A DNA stretch of 64,000 nt from NCBI RefSeq assembly GCF_036625195.1, contig NZ_JAZKUG010000001.1, positions 1 through 64,000 on the forward strand. The letters run 5' to 3'. The DNA is from Accumulibacter sp. Its GTDB lineage: Bacteria > Pseudomonadota > Gammaproteobacteria > Burkholderiales > Rhodocyclaceae. Under the pieces are notes generated by a model that saw only the letters and a program-made list of their open reading frames with translations, had not been told where the DNA came from and made no database searches. Positions 44,985-53,707 of the stretch are shown here, piece after piece (positions within the stretch are counted from its first letter, which is position 1; each line of letters begins with the position of its first letter). A program made the translations under genes and the position numbers.

Positions 44985-45194
44985 TGCTCGCTTTATGCCG
45001 CTCGCGCACTTGTTTCATCCAGTAGCCAATCGCGGGCTGCAACGAGGGTCATGCCGGCAGGGACTTCCAGCACGGCTGGTCGGCCCAGGCGTGATCTGCG
45101 CCCTGCTGTCGCGTAGGAACTCCGAGGCGACATCCTGCAAGGCCCGGATTTCTCGAACGAAGTCTCCGGGTGATCCACACTGGCGCAGACATGA
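44985..45194. other. Unassigned intergenic stretch
   Basis: About 200 bases between the Rpn fragment and the DUF4143-like fragment. A ~60-base piece (44985-45045) is repeated at 57738-57800 (GCTCGCGCA-TTGTTTCATC). On the minus strand it can encode PAVLEVPAGMTLVAARDWLL, but I do not recognise a family. Confidence 0.4.
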
Positions 45195-45349
45195 ATCAGT
45201 TCTTCGTGGCCATCGAGATGGCTCAGGTAACTGTGCAGGGTGTCTTTGCCGACCGCAATACCTTGAGATTTCAGGTCGATTTGCAATTTGTTGATACTGA
45301 GGGTTCCCGCCGCGCTGCCGAGCAACTGGCACACCAGCCAACGCAACCC
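45195..45349 (-). pseudogene. AAA-ATPase (DUF4143-type) fragment
   Basis: LRWLVCQLLGSAAGTLSINK followed by LQIDLKSQGIAVGKDTLHSY matches the region linking the ATPase and the DUF4143 nuclease-like domain of AAA_14 proteins. Only ~50 codons remain. The same stretch recurs at 48813-49015 with IS66 copy 2. Confidence 0.62.
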
Positions 45350-45352
45350 TTG

Positions 45353-46333
45353 CTACTGTCGGCGTTGATTGAAGACTTCGTCCAGGGACTCGGCGTCGAG
45401 CACACTGATCGCCCATTCTTCCAACTGATCGATCGTGGCGGTGGTCAGCCGGACCTGGACCGCATCGGGGAGCGTGCCAAAGCGACGCGCAAGCAGGCGC
45501 TTCAGGAGGGAAGCCTCGCCTTCCTGTCGGCCTTCCTGTCGGCCTTCCTGTCGGCCTTCCTGCCGGCCTTTCTCGATTCCGAAGCGTTCTGCAGAGGTGA
45601 CGTAAGGCATGATGACCTTCCTTTCCAGTGTGTAGACTTCCTGCAGCAGCCGTTGCTCAAGGTCTGTCGGCAGCCGCATCAGCCAGTCGATGACCCCGAA
45701 CAGATCGATGATGCGCTGCTTGTCCCAATTGCGTTCGTAGAGCAGCTTGGCCAGACGCCATTTTGCCGCATAGCGCTGTTCGGGGTCACCCTTTGTGCGC
45801 CGGGTAAGAAGGTGAGCCGCGGTGACCAGTGCGAAGGGGTTGGGGTCTTCGAGCAGGGATTCGGTCTGGTTGGCGTAGTCGAGGAGCTTGACCACGGGAA
45901 AGCGGATGCCGACCTCGCAGCCGAACAGTTGATAGCCAAACCCGTCCGGCTGCCAGTTTTCACGTTCGTCGGCCAGCACGGCCAGGCTGGCAACCGGACG
46001 ACGGTAGCGGTCGTAGAGACGGTAGTTGTAGGTGAACAGGCGCTCGGGGAAGTCGGCATCCTGCTGGCCCTGGACTTCGACGTGGATGTAGACCCATTGC
46101 TCACCTGCGTCCCGCGTCGCGACCTGCACCAGGCAGTCAATCAGGCGCTTGCCGAGCTGGGCGTCCTGCACCACCTGGGCGAGTTCCTGCTCCAGGAAAA
46201 TGTGCGGCTGCCGCCAGTCGATCTCGCCGTGGGCTCGCGGGAAGTAGAAGGCCATGAACTCGGGGAAGTAGCGCGTCAGCGCGTCTTTCCACGGGGTGTC
46301 GTAGTCGTCGCTGGGTAGGGTCGGTTTTTCCAT
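45353..46333 (-). CDS. Rpn-family nuclease-like protein with RQEG repeats
   Basis: A 326-residue relative of the Rpn/YhgA family (DUF4351 C-terminus). N-terminal DYDTPWKDALTRYFPEFMAF, catalytic-site region QWVYIHVEVQGQQDADFPER (E-x-Q in the PD-(D/E)XK fold), and a hinge of four RQEG repeats before SLLKRLLARRFGTLPDAVQV. Start ATG 46333 gives MEKPTLPSDD; a Met nine codons upstream is possible. It is intact and almost identical to the gene at 54503 except for repeat number. Confidence 0.85.
   Translation of the reverse strand: MEKPTLPSDDYDTPWKDALTRYFPEFMAFYFPRAHGEIDWRQPHIFLEQELAQVVQDAQLGKRLIDCLVQVATRDAGEQWVYIHVEVQGQQDADFPERLFTYNYRLYDRYRRPVASLAVLADERENWQPDGFGYQLFGCEVGIRFPVVKLLDYANQTESLLEDPNPFALVTAAHLLTRRTKGDPEQRYAAKWRLAKLLYERNWDKQRIIDLFGVIDWLMRLPTDLEQRLLQEVYTLERKVIMPYVTSAERFGIEKGRQEGRQEGRQEGRQEGEASLLKRLLARRFGTLPDAVQVRLTTATIDQLEEWAISVLDAESLDEVFNQRRQ
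45528..45574. repeat. Tandem 12-bp repeats encoding RQEG
   Basis: Four near-perfect copies of GGCCTTCCTGTC inside the Rpn gene. The paralogue at 54660-54692 has two copies and the fragment at 44700 one. As the unit is a multiple of three, changes in number lengthen the hinge without shifting the frame. Confidence 0.85.
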
Positions 46334-46631
46334 CGGTCTGTGCTTGGCGGAGATGGGCAATTAGAGAAACAGTATATGAAATACCTTCCCAAAAGCGCCC
46401 ACTCGATAACCTCCACTGGGATAAGGGCACAGTCTCCTTGTTTCCGCAAGAGCAGAAACGCATTTGCGCCGCCCTTCCCGGCCTCCGTTCCTGCCCGCCG
46501 TGGACCCTAGTCTGCCCCAAAAATCTCGGCAAAGAACACCTCCTTGTCCAGATCTCTTTGCCATGCTCTGTGTCGTTCCACAGACTCCGGACGGCCTTCG
46601 CGGCTTAGGGTGAGAAAGCGGGTGCAAAAAA
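46334..46631. other. Spacer with one cassette end, no gene seen
   Basis: Holds a degenerate left end AACAGTATATGAAATACC (46368) just upstream of the Rpn gene. The rest gives no convincing protein in any frame. Minus-strand translation next to the cassette end (EVIEWALLGKVFHIL) resembles the last residues of the ugd fragment found in repeats C1-C3. Confidence 0.5.
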
Positions 46632-47061
46632 GGGGACAGTATATTAAATACCTTCCAGAGACGCGCCCACTCAATAACCTCAGCTGACCTCGGCCATGGC
46701 GCGGGGCCGCGGGGGCTGCAAGAATTGGGGCGGCGCCAGCAAACCCTCATTCCCGCGCAAGCGCGAACGCAGTTCGTACAACCAGTTTTCCTCAAAAACA
46801 ATCAGATAAACCAGTTGGATTTCCGCGTGAGTGCTGAGCGATCCATCGCCATGAGCGTATCGAAGTCGTGCGCCAGCCAATGATCCTGACCCCGACAGCA
46901 TGCCTGCTCCTGCCTGGCTGACGGTTGATCCATTGCCGTGCAGCCGCCGCCGTACCTTCGCTGGTACTGCGCAAGCCTTTGTCCGCATGGTGACGTGACG
47001 GCGCCGGGGATCGGCTACTCGCGATGCGTGTCTTCAGGCATCCGGTCGCCAGGCATCATTG
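46632..47061. repeat. Repeat A, copy 1 (430 bp)
   Basis: Starts with GGGGACAGTATATTAAATAC and is repeated, ~95% identical by eye, at 53267-53697. It includes a REP-like CATTCCCGCGCAAGCGCGAA and ends inside the last codons of a DUF29 gene. A minus-strand open frame (LRYAHGDGSLSTHAEIQLVY) is shared by both copies but is not a known family. Confidence 0.85.
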
Positions 47062-47138
47062 AGGACTTCTTCTTCCATCGCCCACGGACGGGCGTCGGGA
47101 AAGCAATCGAGGCCGGTTTCGCCAAGCGCGTGAGCCAC
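47034..47138 (-). pseudogene. DUF29 protein, C-terminal fragment
   Basis: HALGETGLDCFPDARPWAME followed by EEVLNDAWRPDA and a stop is nearly identical to the end of the complete DUF29 protein at 58903. The rest of the gene is missing upstream of ~47138. Confidence 0.8.
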
Positions 47139-47606
47139 TCACTCGCCTCATTCGCCCGATGAATCGGGCTCCTACGGGATGCTGACGTGGCTCGGTGGCC
47201 CTTGGGCTATCTCCTGGTGCAGCGCGGGTGTTCCGGCCGCACCATCGGTGCCCGGTCGTTCCATGATGAGCATTCGGCCACGCTACCGCCATGCCCGAAT
47301 GTCTCAGCATTCAGCAAGTTGAGGTCACAGGCCACAACCAGTGAACACGGTCCAGTGCCCCTCCGGCTTCGCCAAGTGGCCCGTAACGGTGAGGCCGACC
47401 AGGCAGCGTGGTCAATTCGTCGTTAGCCAGGGCCCGCGACCATCCTGGACCGCTTGACAAACAAGCAACCGGATTTTCCCGCTGAGTCAGCGGACTGAAC
47501 AGGAAATAGTTCATCATTTCCCGAAACCATGGGCGAAGATGGCTGGCAACAAAGGGCCAGCTGGGCCGCCTTCGGGTCTTTCTGCAACGCGGATAGAGCG
47601 TGTGGC
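47139..47606. other. Non-coding stretch with short palindromic repeats
   Basis: Contains an inverted copy of the REP-like GCCCGATGAATCGGGC hairpin (47153-47176) and one copy of repeat E (47279-47316; CACGCTACCGCCATGCCCGA), which recurs at 55916 and 60419. No protein family was recognised in any frame before IS66 copy 2 begins at 47607. Confidence 0.5.
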
Positions 47607-48813
47607 GTAACCAATCACTCCCCCACTGAAATCGCGGGCAAAGGCGGCATCGGTAGTCCCTGGCGGCCGGCCTGAAGGGCGGCGGTGAGGTCATCCCAAG
47701 CGGACGCTTTCCTTGCGCGACACGTATCGATGATGCTGGCGAGCAGCGCAAACGCTCGAGTTCCTTGCTCGCTGCGGGTACCGAAGCTCAGGCGACGGGC
47801 GATGACCCACTGGCGCAACAGACGTTCGGCCGCATTGTTGGTGAGCGGCAGGCTGGGGTCGAGTGGCGGCCGGATGATCGCTTCCCAAGCGTTGAGCATC
47901 TCGCGGCAGAATTCGCCGAGTTTGACGAAGGGACTGTGTCGGTGGCGTTCGCACAAGGCCTTGAGCTGGGCGAGGGCTGGTGCCTGGCGCTCGGCCCAGT
48001 CGTCGAAAGGGCCATCGCGGGCAGCCTGGGTCGCCTGTATCAGGCCACCCATGAGGTCGAGGAGTTGCTGCCCGACCTGACTGGTGTGCCGGCAAGTGGC
48101 TTCGGTCAGTCCGCGGGCCTTGCGCAGGAGATGCGCCAGGCAGCGAATACGGTTGCGGTACGAACGCTAAACTGCGTAGCCGTCGCTCATCAGGCAGCCA
48201 GCGAAACCGCCCTGCAGGGCATTGATGAAAATCTCGGCGCTGCGTGCGCCGATGAAATGGACCACCGTCGTCACGGCGTTGAACACCCACAGCAACTGGC
48301 CACGTTCTCGCCACGGCGTCTCGTCCAGGTGCAGCAGGCCGGCGCGCTCGATCTCCTCCAGCAGCAGGTCTTCGACCGGCGCGACCTGGCCGGCGCTTTG
48401 CCGTATGGTCTGGTCGATGAGTCCGGCGGACAGTTGCAGTCCGAGCAACTCACCGAGGAGCTCTCGAACCTTGGCGCGCGAGAGCCGATAGCGCAGGCAG
48501 AGCATGACGATCAGACTGGCCAGGCGCGGCCCGAGCATCTGCTGGGCATCCACCCGCGCGCCTTGCCATTCGGGCAGGACCAACGCACGCGGCGGCTGAT
48601 GGCGGCTGCAGTGGCCGCACCCGCACGGGGCTTCCCAGAACCGGTGCTGCGTCACCCACAGCCGCAGGCCTGGGGCGTTCGGGTCGGCCGACAGCACTTC
48701 GATTTCGTCGTAGCCCCCGTAGGCTTGACCCACCGGTTCGGCTGCGAAGGGTTCACCACAGGCCGCGCATCGCTCCGGCCAATGAGCGAGCACAGCGTCG
48801 ATGGTCAGCTTCT
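47607..48813 (-). mobile_element. IS66-family element, copy 2 (5' truncated)
   Basis: Right end GTAACCAATCACTCCCCC at 47607 is intact. The other side stops at 48813, within tnpC, where it joins a DUF4143-type fragment. It is the only copy that keeps the zinc-finger and middle domain. Confidence 0.8.
47615..48813 (-). pseudogene. tnpC: IS66 TnpC transposase, copy 2
   Basis: Begins mid-protein with LTIDAVLAHWPERCAACGEP and retains the zinc finger (PCGCGHCSRHQPPRALVLPE), the GARVDAQQMLGPRLASLIVM helix and the DDE core (LHLDETPWRERGQLLWVFNA). An in-frame TAG (48167) follows SDGYAV, after which the same frame continues RSYRNRIRCLAHLLRKARGL to the normal end PAISVGE at 47615. Confidence 0.85.
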
Positions 48814-49015
48814 GTGCAGGGTGTCTTTGCCAACCGCAACACCTTGAGATTTCAGGTCGACCTGGAATTTCTTGATACTGAAGGTTCCCTCGGCGCTGCC
48901 GAGCAACTGGCACACCAGCCAACGCAACACGAGGGGTTGGGAAATCGCGTGACGCTCGAATACATCGTGCAGCAGAACGACATGGACCGCGCCTTGGTTG
49001 GCCTTCTCCGAGGAC
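48814..49015 (-). pseudogene. AAA-ATPase (DUF4143-type) fragment, second copy
   Basis: HDVFERHAISQPLVLRWLVC, QLLGSAEGTFSIKKFQVDLK and SQGVAVGKDTLH extend the same family segment seen at 45195 by ~20 residues upstream. Cut by IS66 on one side and by the DUF2442 gene on the other. Confidence 0.62.
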
Positions 49016-49279
49016 TCAGGCCGCTGCAGTCATGTTGCAGTTCTCATGCAGTCGTGCCGGCGAGAGTTCCAGGCCGTTCGGCCAGCATAACGCGCCCGCA
49101 TCGACAAACAGGAGCTTGAAGAAGTTCTCATCGCGCAGCGCTTCTATCAGCGTTCCGTGGCGTTGTAGCAAACTTGTACCGTCAAAAACCCCTTCCCTAT
49201 TGTCAGAGAAGACAAGTGCAACTTGATAGTTGCCAAGATAGCGTGCCGTCATCACCTTAATCATCGTGGTCTGCTCCAA
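49016..49279 (-). CDS. DUF2442 family protein
   Basis: An 87-residue protein (VMTARYLGNYQVALVFSDNR, EGVFDGTSLLQRHGTLIEAL, ALCWPNGLELSPARLHE) typical of DUF2442, a small family often encoded beside DUF4160 and suspected to form a toxin-antitoxin-like pair. It overlaps the DUF4160 gene by 23 bases; the internal Met at 49264 is an alternative start. Function not established. Confidence 0.8.
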   Translation of the reverse strand: MEQTTMIKVMTARYLGNYQVALVFSDNREGVFDGTSLLQRHGTLIEALRDENFFKLLFVDAGALCWPNGLELSPARLHENCNMTAAA

Positions 49280-49526
49280 CTATACGTTGCAACGATTCAA
49301 ATTTCTGCGCGCGCTCCCAGTTCGTCATCAGCTCATCTTGATGCCGCAGGCACCATTCCTTGACGAGGGCCGCAGCTTTCCTCGGTAGCCGCCCTTCGCT
49401 GATCTCGCCCGTTCGAATTTCGACAAAGGCCTCGAATCCCTGATACTCGACGTGAACATGGGGCGGCGGATGGTCATCATGCCACATGCGAACGATGATG
49501 CCAAAGAAGACTGACAGTATAGGCAT
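49257..49526 (-). CDS. DUF4160 family protein
   Basis: An 89-residue protein with the family signature MWHDDHPPPHVHVEYQGFEA and RTGEISEGRLPRKAAALVKE. The start codon and next codons (ATG CCT ATA CTG TCA) lie within a cassette-end-like sequence (CTGACAGTATAGG at 49511-49522), so the N-terminus MPILSVFFG may have been shaped by it; in this family the natural start is MPTISxFYGI-like, so the fit could be coincidental. Paired with DUF2442 downstream. Confidence 0.8.
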   Translation of the reverse strand: MPILSVFFGIIVRMWHDDHPPPHVHVEYQGFEAFVEIRTGEISEGRLPRKAAALVKEWCLRHQDELMTNWERAQKFESLQRIVGADHDD

Positions 49527-49547
49527 GGGAGTCTACGGTGAATAAAA

Positions 49548-49846
49548 GGGACGGTATATGAAATACCTTGAGAGACGAGTCAACCCGGGAACCTCAGGTA
49601 GGCTGGGTTATGCTCCCTGCAGCCTGTGTGAGCCTTGACCCAGCGCGTGCGGACTCCTGCCGTGCGGCTCGATGGTGAGTCGCGTTTCATCGCCATGTCG
49701 CTGTCCCCACTGGGCGGCCGGAGCGCGGGATCAGCACGCCGCGCTGGCTGGATGCACCCAGGGGACGATCATTGCCTACCAGGAAACGATGGTTCTACTC
49801 GAGTGCGGCCAGCGCTAGCTCGGGTGCCTTGTCCAACACTTTGGAC
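49548..49846. repeat. Repeat B, copy 1 (~300 bp)
   Basis: Begins GGGACGGTATATGAAATACC and runs to the IS66 boundary. Recurs at 52960-53255 (~95% identical) and, more diverged, at 57440-57722. Minus-strand LDKAPELALAALE is preserved in all copies but no family was recognised. Confidence 0.82.
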
Positions 49847-51444
49847 GTAACCAATCACTCCCCCACTGAAATCGCGGGCAAAGGTGGCATCGGTAGTCCT
49901 TGGCGGCCGGCCTGAAGGGCGGTGGTGAGGTAATCCCAAGCGGACGCCTTCCTTGCGCGACAAGTATCGATGATGCCGGCGAACAGCGCAAACGCTCGAG
50001 TTCCTTGCTCGCTGCGGGTACCGAATCTCAGGCGACGGGCGATGACCCAGTGGCGCAACAGGCGTTCGGCCGCATTGTTGGTGAGCGGCAGGCTGGGGTC
50101 CAGTAGCGGCCGGATGATCGCTTCCCAATCGTTGAGCATCTCGCGGCAGAATTCGTTGAGTTTGACGAAGGGACTGTGTCGGTGGCGTTCGCACAAGGCC
50201 TTGAGCTGGGCGATGGCTGGTGCTTGGCGCTCGGCCCAGTCGTCGAAAGGGCCATCGCGGGCAGCCTGGGTCGCCTGTATCAGGCCACCCATCAGGTCGA
50301 GGAGTTGCTGCCCGACCTGACTGGTGTGCCGGCAAGTGGCCTCGGTCAGTCCGCGTGCCTCGCGCAGGAGATGCGCCAGGCAGCGAATACGGTTGAGGTA
50401 CGAACGCTAAACTGCGTAGCCGTCGCTCATCAGGCAGCCAGCGAAACCGCCCTGGAGGGCATTGATGAAGATCTCGGCGCTGCGTGCGCCGATGAAATGG
50501 ACTACCGTCGTCACGGCGTTGAACACCCACAGCCACAGCAACTGGCCACGTTCTCGCCACGGCGTCTCGTCCAGGTGCAGCAGGCCGGCGCGCTCGATCT
50601 CCTCCAGCAGCAGGTCTTCGACCAGTGCGACCTGTCCGGCGCTTTGCCGTATGGTCTGGTCGATGAGTCCGGCGGACAGTTGCAGTCCGAGCAACTCACA
50701 GAGGAGCTTTCGTCGTAGCGCCCGTAGGCTTACCGGTTCGGCTGCGAAGGGCTCGTCACAGGCCGCGCATCGCTCCGGCCAATGATCGATCACAGCGTTG
50801 ACCGTCAGCTTCTGGGTTCGACCAAACCCGGGCGCGCCCGGCTGCCGACCCGGGCGACGCGCCGCAGGGGCAGCCGCGCCGGAAGGCGTTATCGTCACCG
50901 CAGCGCCGTCGTCGCTCGCCTCAAGCGCCTCTCCTGGTTCGCCGGTCGTTGTCGTTGGTGGCGCCCCAGACGCACCGTCCGTCGGCGGATCACGCTCCGC
51001 GGCCGCACGTGGTTGGCGATAGACCGAATCGCTGCCGGGCGGACGCGAACTGGTGCGGGAGCCTTGGTTCAATCGGTCCCGCGCCTCCTTGAGGTCAGCC
51101 AGCAGGCGCTCCGCCAACCGCCGCAACGACTCTTCCTCAAGCCGCGACAGGGCATCGCGGTCGAGTTGGCGAAGATCGTGGTCGGTCAGATGCATGGCAC
51201 GACGGGCTGGGCCGTGGGCAACGGGGCTCAGTCCAATGCAACGCACGCTCAGCTCCCACAATATCGCAGGTGGTTTTTCAGCTTACGTCGGTAAGCTGTT
51301 GAGCAAAAGCGATGGGGCGGATGGTCTGATCGCCCACGACGGCATGGGCACCGGCGCGCAGCGGTCACGAGCTCCGTCGTTCGCCCAAAGGCACGGCCGC
51401 GGAGGCTGCTGGCCAATCGGCGGTGAGGGGGACTGAACGGTTAC
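49847..51444 (-). mobile_element. IS66-family element, copy 3
   Basis: 1,598 bp with both ends: GTAACCAATCACTCCCCC at 49847 and the complement of GTAACCGTTCAGTCCCCC at 51444. Carries only tnpC with an internal deletion. Flanking octamers differ (CTTTGGAC, CGCAATGA), so no target duplication remains. Confidence 0.83.
49855..51195 (-). pseudogene. tnpC: IS66 TnpC transposase, copy 3 (one amber codon from a continuous frame)
   Basis: ATG 51195 to stop 49855 is one continuous frame of ~446 codons except for a TAG at 50407. It shares with copy 1 the ~240-bp deletion that removes the zinc finger and following helix, but a further 5-base loss (GTAGGCTTACCGG versus GTACGCTTGACCCACCGG) brings the frame back, giving AAEPVSLRALRRKLLCELLG. 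The DDE residues of HLDETPWRERGQLLW and the C-terminal NNAAERLLRHWVIARR are preserved. Confidence 0.85.
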
Positions 51445-51504
51445 CGCAATGACGGGGTTGTTGTGGGGGCACATTGATGTCGCATGCCATACCGTGAGGG
51501 CGCA

Positions 51505-51705
51505 TTACTTACTAGCCAAACGAAGTTTTCTTGCCCTTTCGGCGAGGGAGGCAACTGTTTCGCCCAGCCATTGATTCCTGCGCCATTCGGTGTAATCGAA
51601 GCGTTCGCGGTTGATCAGTGCGATAAATCGCTCCGCTTCGATGGGCCCAAGGTTTTTTATGAGCATCGCTACGCCTTCATGGCGGATTTCGGTATCAGTT
51701 CTCAT
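51505..51705 (-). CDS. Small putative antitoxin downstream of a PIN gene
   Basis: A 66-residue protein (MRTDTEIRHEGVAMLIKNLG, PIEAERFIALINRERFDYTE, WRRNQWLGETVASLAERARK). It overlaps the PIN-domain gene by 11 bases, an arrangement typical of toxin-antitoxin pairs. I do not recognise a DNA-binding fold. ATG 51705 is chosen over 51747, which lies deep in the PIN gene. Confidence 0.6.
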   Translation of the reverse strand: MRTDTEIRHEGVAMLIKNLGPIEAERFIALINRERFDYTEWRRNQWLGETVASLAERARKLRLASK

Positions 51706-52120
51706 GGTTTTTGTCCTGTTGTGTTTTAATGAAATCCACAGGGTCAATTACACGAACGCGCGGTTCAACAGCCATCTTTTTCAGTAGTTGCTTGTCTGTC
51801 GTGAGCAGATAGGTTGCACCAGCGGCGATTGCGCTGGCGACATGGAGGGCATCCATGGGTTTGACACCAATACTGGCGAATTCTTCTGCCAGGGATTCAA
51901 TTTGTGGTGTTGCGTCCATGTCGATTACCGCGAGTGGTTTCCATCCCTCGATGGCCTTGCTCCGTTCGATATCGGCATTTGCGGTGTTTTCCAAGTCCAG
52001 CACTGCCGACCAGACCAGGGCGAGTTTCTCTTCTCTTACGGATTGCTGGATGTCGAGCTTGGCTTCAGTCTGCAACCGGACCAGCAGTTGCCCCTGATCG
52101 TCAAATGGGCGGTTGCGTCG
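51695..52120 (-). pseudogene. PIN-domain toxin with lost N-terminus
   Basis: RNRPFDDQGQLLVRLQTEAK, ASIGVKPMDALHVASAIAAG and TYLLTTDKQLLKKM are PIN-domain (VapC-like ribonuclease) motifs, with acidic residues in LDLENTANADIE, KPMDALHVA and TTDKQL. In this subfamily the protein should begin with a first catalytic Asp about ten residues before NRPFDDQ; that part is replaced by the GGGGACAGTATATGA cassette end at 52126. A frame stays open to an ATG at 52171 but the metal site would be incomplete. Confidence 0.72.
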
Positions 52121-52208
52121 AAAAAGGGGACAGTATATGAAATTCCACCCAGAGACCAGCCCGCTCAGCAAGCGCTTCGAGCGCTGTCCGCGGATGGCTC
52201 AGGAGTGT

Positions 52209-52298
52209 TGCATGCGATACTTCGAGTCAGTTCTCAAATTGTTGGAGTCACTGATGAAGGGCGCCACGGCAAGTGAAGGGAAGGTTTCCCTTGAAGCC
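52209..52298 (+). repeat. 90-bp segment shared with the ISAzo13 leader
   Basis: GCGATACTTCGAGTCAGTTC and the next ~75 bases match 27150-27240 at roughly 90% identity; both matches end after TTGAAGCC. It encodes RYFESVLKLLESLMKG in frame with what follows. Its origin is unclear. Confidence 0.7.
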
Positions 52299-52445
52299 GT
52301 CATCAAGCAGTTCTACGACCGCCTCGTCGCCGCAGGTAAACCCAAAAAGGTTGCCATCGTCGCCCGCATGCGCAAGCTCCTGACTATCCTCAACGCCATG
52401 CTCAGAACCGGTAGAGCATGGGACGATTCTCTTCATACCGCTTGA
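52299..52445 (+). pseudogene. IS110-family transposase, C-terminal fragment
   Basis: KQFYDRLVAAGKPKKVAIVA followed by RMRKLLTILNAMLRTGRAWD is the extreme C-terminus of IS110-type (Transposase_20) DEDD recombinases. Nothing else of the element is present. Confidence 0.85.
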
Positions 52446-52481
52446 CTCGAAAGACAGTTGCTTACTCGTTGAGCTCCACGA

Positions 52482-52697
52482 TTACAAGGCCGCGATGAAT
52501 TCGTCGGGTGACACATCGGCTTGGCGCAAGACGCCTGCCAATGTGCCGACTTTGACCTCGCTGTGCATCGGGACGACGCAGCCTCTAGAACCACGGCGCA
52601 TGATGACGTGACTTCCAGATTGGCGCAGCTTCTCGAAACCCATCCGCTCCAACGCCCGTACTACGATGGCGCCCGAAACACGAGGCAGCTTAGGCAT
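52482..52697 (-). CDS. hicA: HicA-family toxin
   Basis: A 71-residue double-stranded-RNA-binding-like mRNA interferase: PRVSGAIVVRALERMGFEKL, catalytic His in RQSGSHVIMRRGSRGCVVPM and the ending LAGVLRQADVSPDEFIAAL. Overlaps hicB by eight bases. Complete and plausible as an active toxin. Confidence 0.88.
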   Translation of the reverse strand: MPKLPRVSGAIVVRALERMGFEKLRQSGSHVIMRRGSRGCVVPMHSEVKVGTLAGVLRQADVSPDEFIAAL

Positions 52698-52896
52698 GCG
52701 CGGGAACGCTGAACGTTGTTACCAGCGGATGCCCTGGCGGAGGGATGGGAAACTCCGAGAGATACAGTTCGGTAGCCTCTCGCAGGTTGGCGATAGCCTC
52801 CTCGACGGTTTCACCTTGCGTAGTGGTACCGGTCTCAGGATTCAGGGCAACGTAACCACCTTCTTCGGCGGCAGTAAGTACCGCGATCAGTTCCAT
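52690..52896 (-). CDS. hicB: HicB-family antitoxin (short form)
   Basis: A 68-residue partial-RNase-H-fold protein: ELIAVLTAAEEGGYVALNPE, TGTTTQGETVEEAIANLREA, TELYLSEFPIPPPGHPLV. It lacks the C-terminal DNA-binding helix found in long HicB proteins. Lies upstream of hicA in the same operon, the less common hicB-hicA order. Confidence 0.86.
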   Translation of the reverse strand: MELIAVLTAAEEGGYVALNPETGTTTQGETVEEAIANLREATELYLSEFPIPPPGHPLVTTFSVPAHA

Positions 52897-52959
52897 GGCT
52901 TAACTCCGGTGGGAAAAGCGCAATTCTCGCTCATTCTGGTTTGGGGTGCCCAAAAAAAC

Positions 52960-53255
52960 GGGGACAGTATATGAAATACCTTGAGGGACGAGTCACCCCG
53001 GGAACCTCAGGTAGGCTGGGTCATGTTCCCTGCAGCCTGTGCGAGCCTTGACCCAGCGCGTGCGGACTCCTGCCGTGCGGCTCGATGGTGAGTCGCGTTT
53101 CATCGCCATGTCGCTGTCCCCGCTGGGCGGCCGGGGCGCGGGATCAGCGCGCCGCGCTGGCTGGATGCACCCAGGGGACGATCATTGCCTACCAGGAAAC
53201 GATGGCTCTACTCGAGTGCGGCCAGCGCTAGCTCGGGTGCCTTGTCCAACAGAAC
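52960..53255. repeat. Repeat B, copy 2
   Basis: Starts CGGGGACAGTATATGAAAT and is nearly identical to 49548-49846. It ends about 12 bases before the next cassette end at 53267, so repeats B and A are adjacent and both begin with a left-type end. Confidence 0.83.
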
Positions 53256-53266
53256 AATGAAAAAAA

Positions 53267-53697
53267 GGGGACAGTATATTAAATGCCTTCCAGAGACGCG
53301 CCCACTCAATGACCTCAACTGACCTCGGTCATGGCGCGGGGCCGCGGGGGCCGCAAGAATTGCGGGCGGCGCCAGCAAACCCTCATTCCCGCGCAAGCGC
53401 GAACGCAGTTCGTACAACCAGTTGTCCTCAAAAACAATCAGATAAACCAGTTGGATTTCCGCGTGAGTGCTGAGCGATCCATCGCCATGAGCGTATCGAA
53501 GTCGTGCGCCAGCCAGTGATCCTGACCACGACAGCATGCCTGCTCCTGCCCGGCTGACGGTTGATCCATTGCCGTGCAGCCGCCGCCGTACCTTCGCTGG
53601 TACTGCGTAAGCCTTTGTCCGCATGGTGACGTGACGGCGCCGGGGATCGGCTACTCGCGATGCGTGTCTTCAGGCATCCGGTCGCCAGGCATCATTG
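53267..53697. repeat. Repeat A, copy 2
   Basis: 431 bp, starts GGGGACAGTATATTAAATGC and matches 46632-47061. Ends in the last five codons of a DUF29 gene fragment (DAWRPDA and stop), and the next cassette end begins 11 bases later. Confidence 0.83.
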
Positions 53698-53707
53698 TGA
53701 CAAAAAA

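Noticed and set aside
50407..50409. TAG in tnpC read as pyrrolysine or a recoded codon
   Set aside because: No sign of recoding elements and ordinary genes in the window use standard stops; a shared nonsense mutation or low-level readthrough is the simpler reading.
49847..51444. 8-bp target duplication around IS66 copy 3
   Set aside because: The flanking octamers are different, so the original target site is gone or was rearranged.
53208..53624. Minus-strand frame in repeat A as a real gene
   Set aside because: It is preserved in both copies only as far as the repeat is, has different ends in each and no family match; I list it as part of the repeat.
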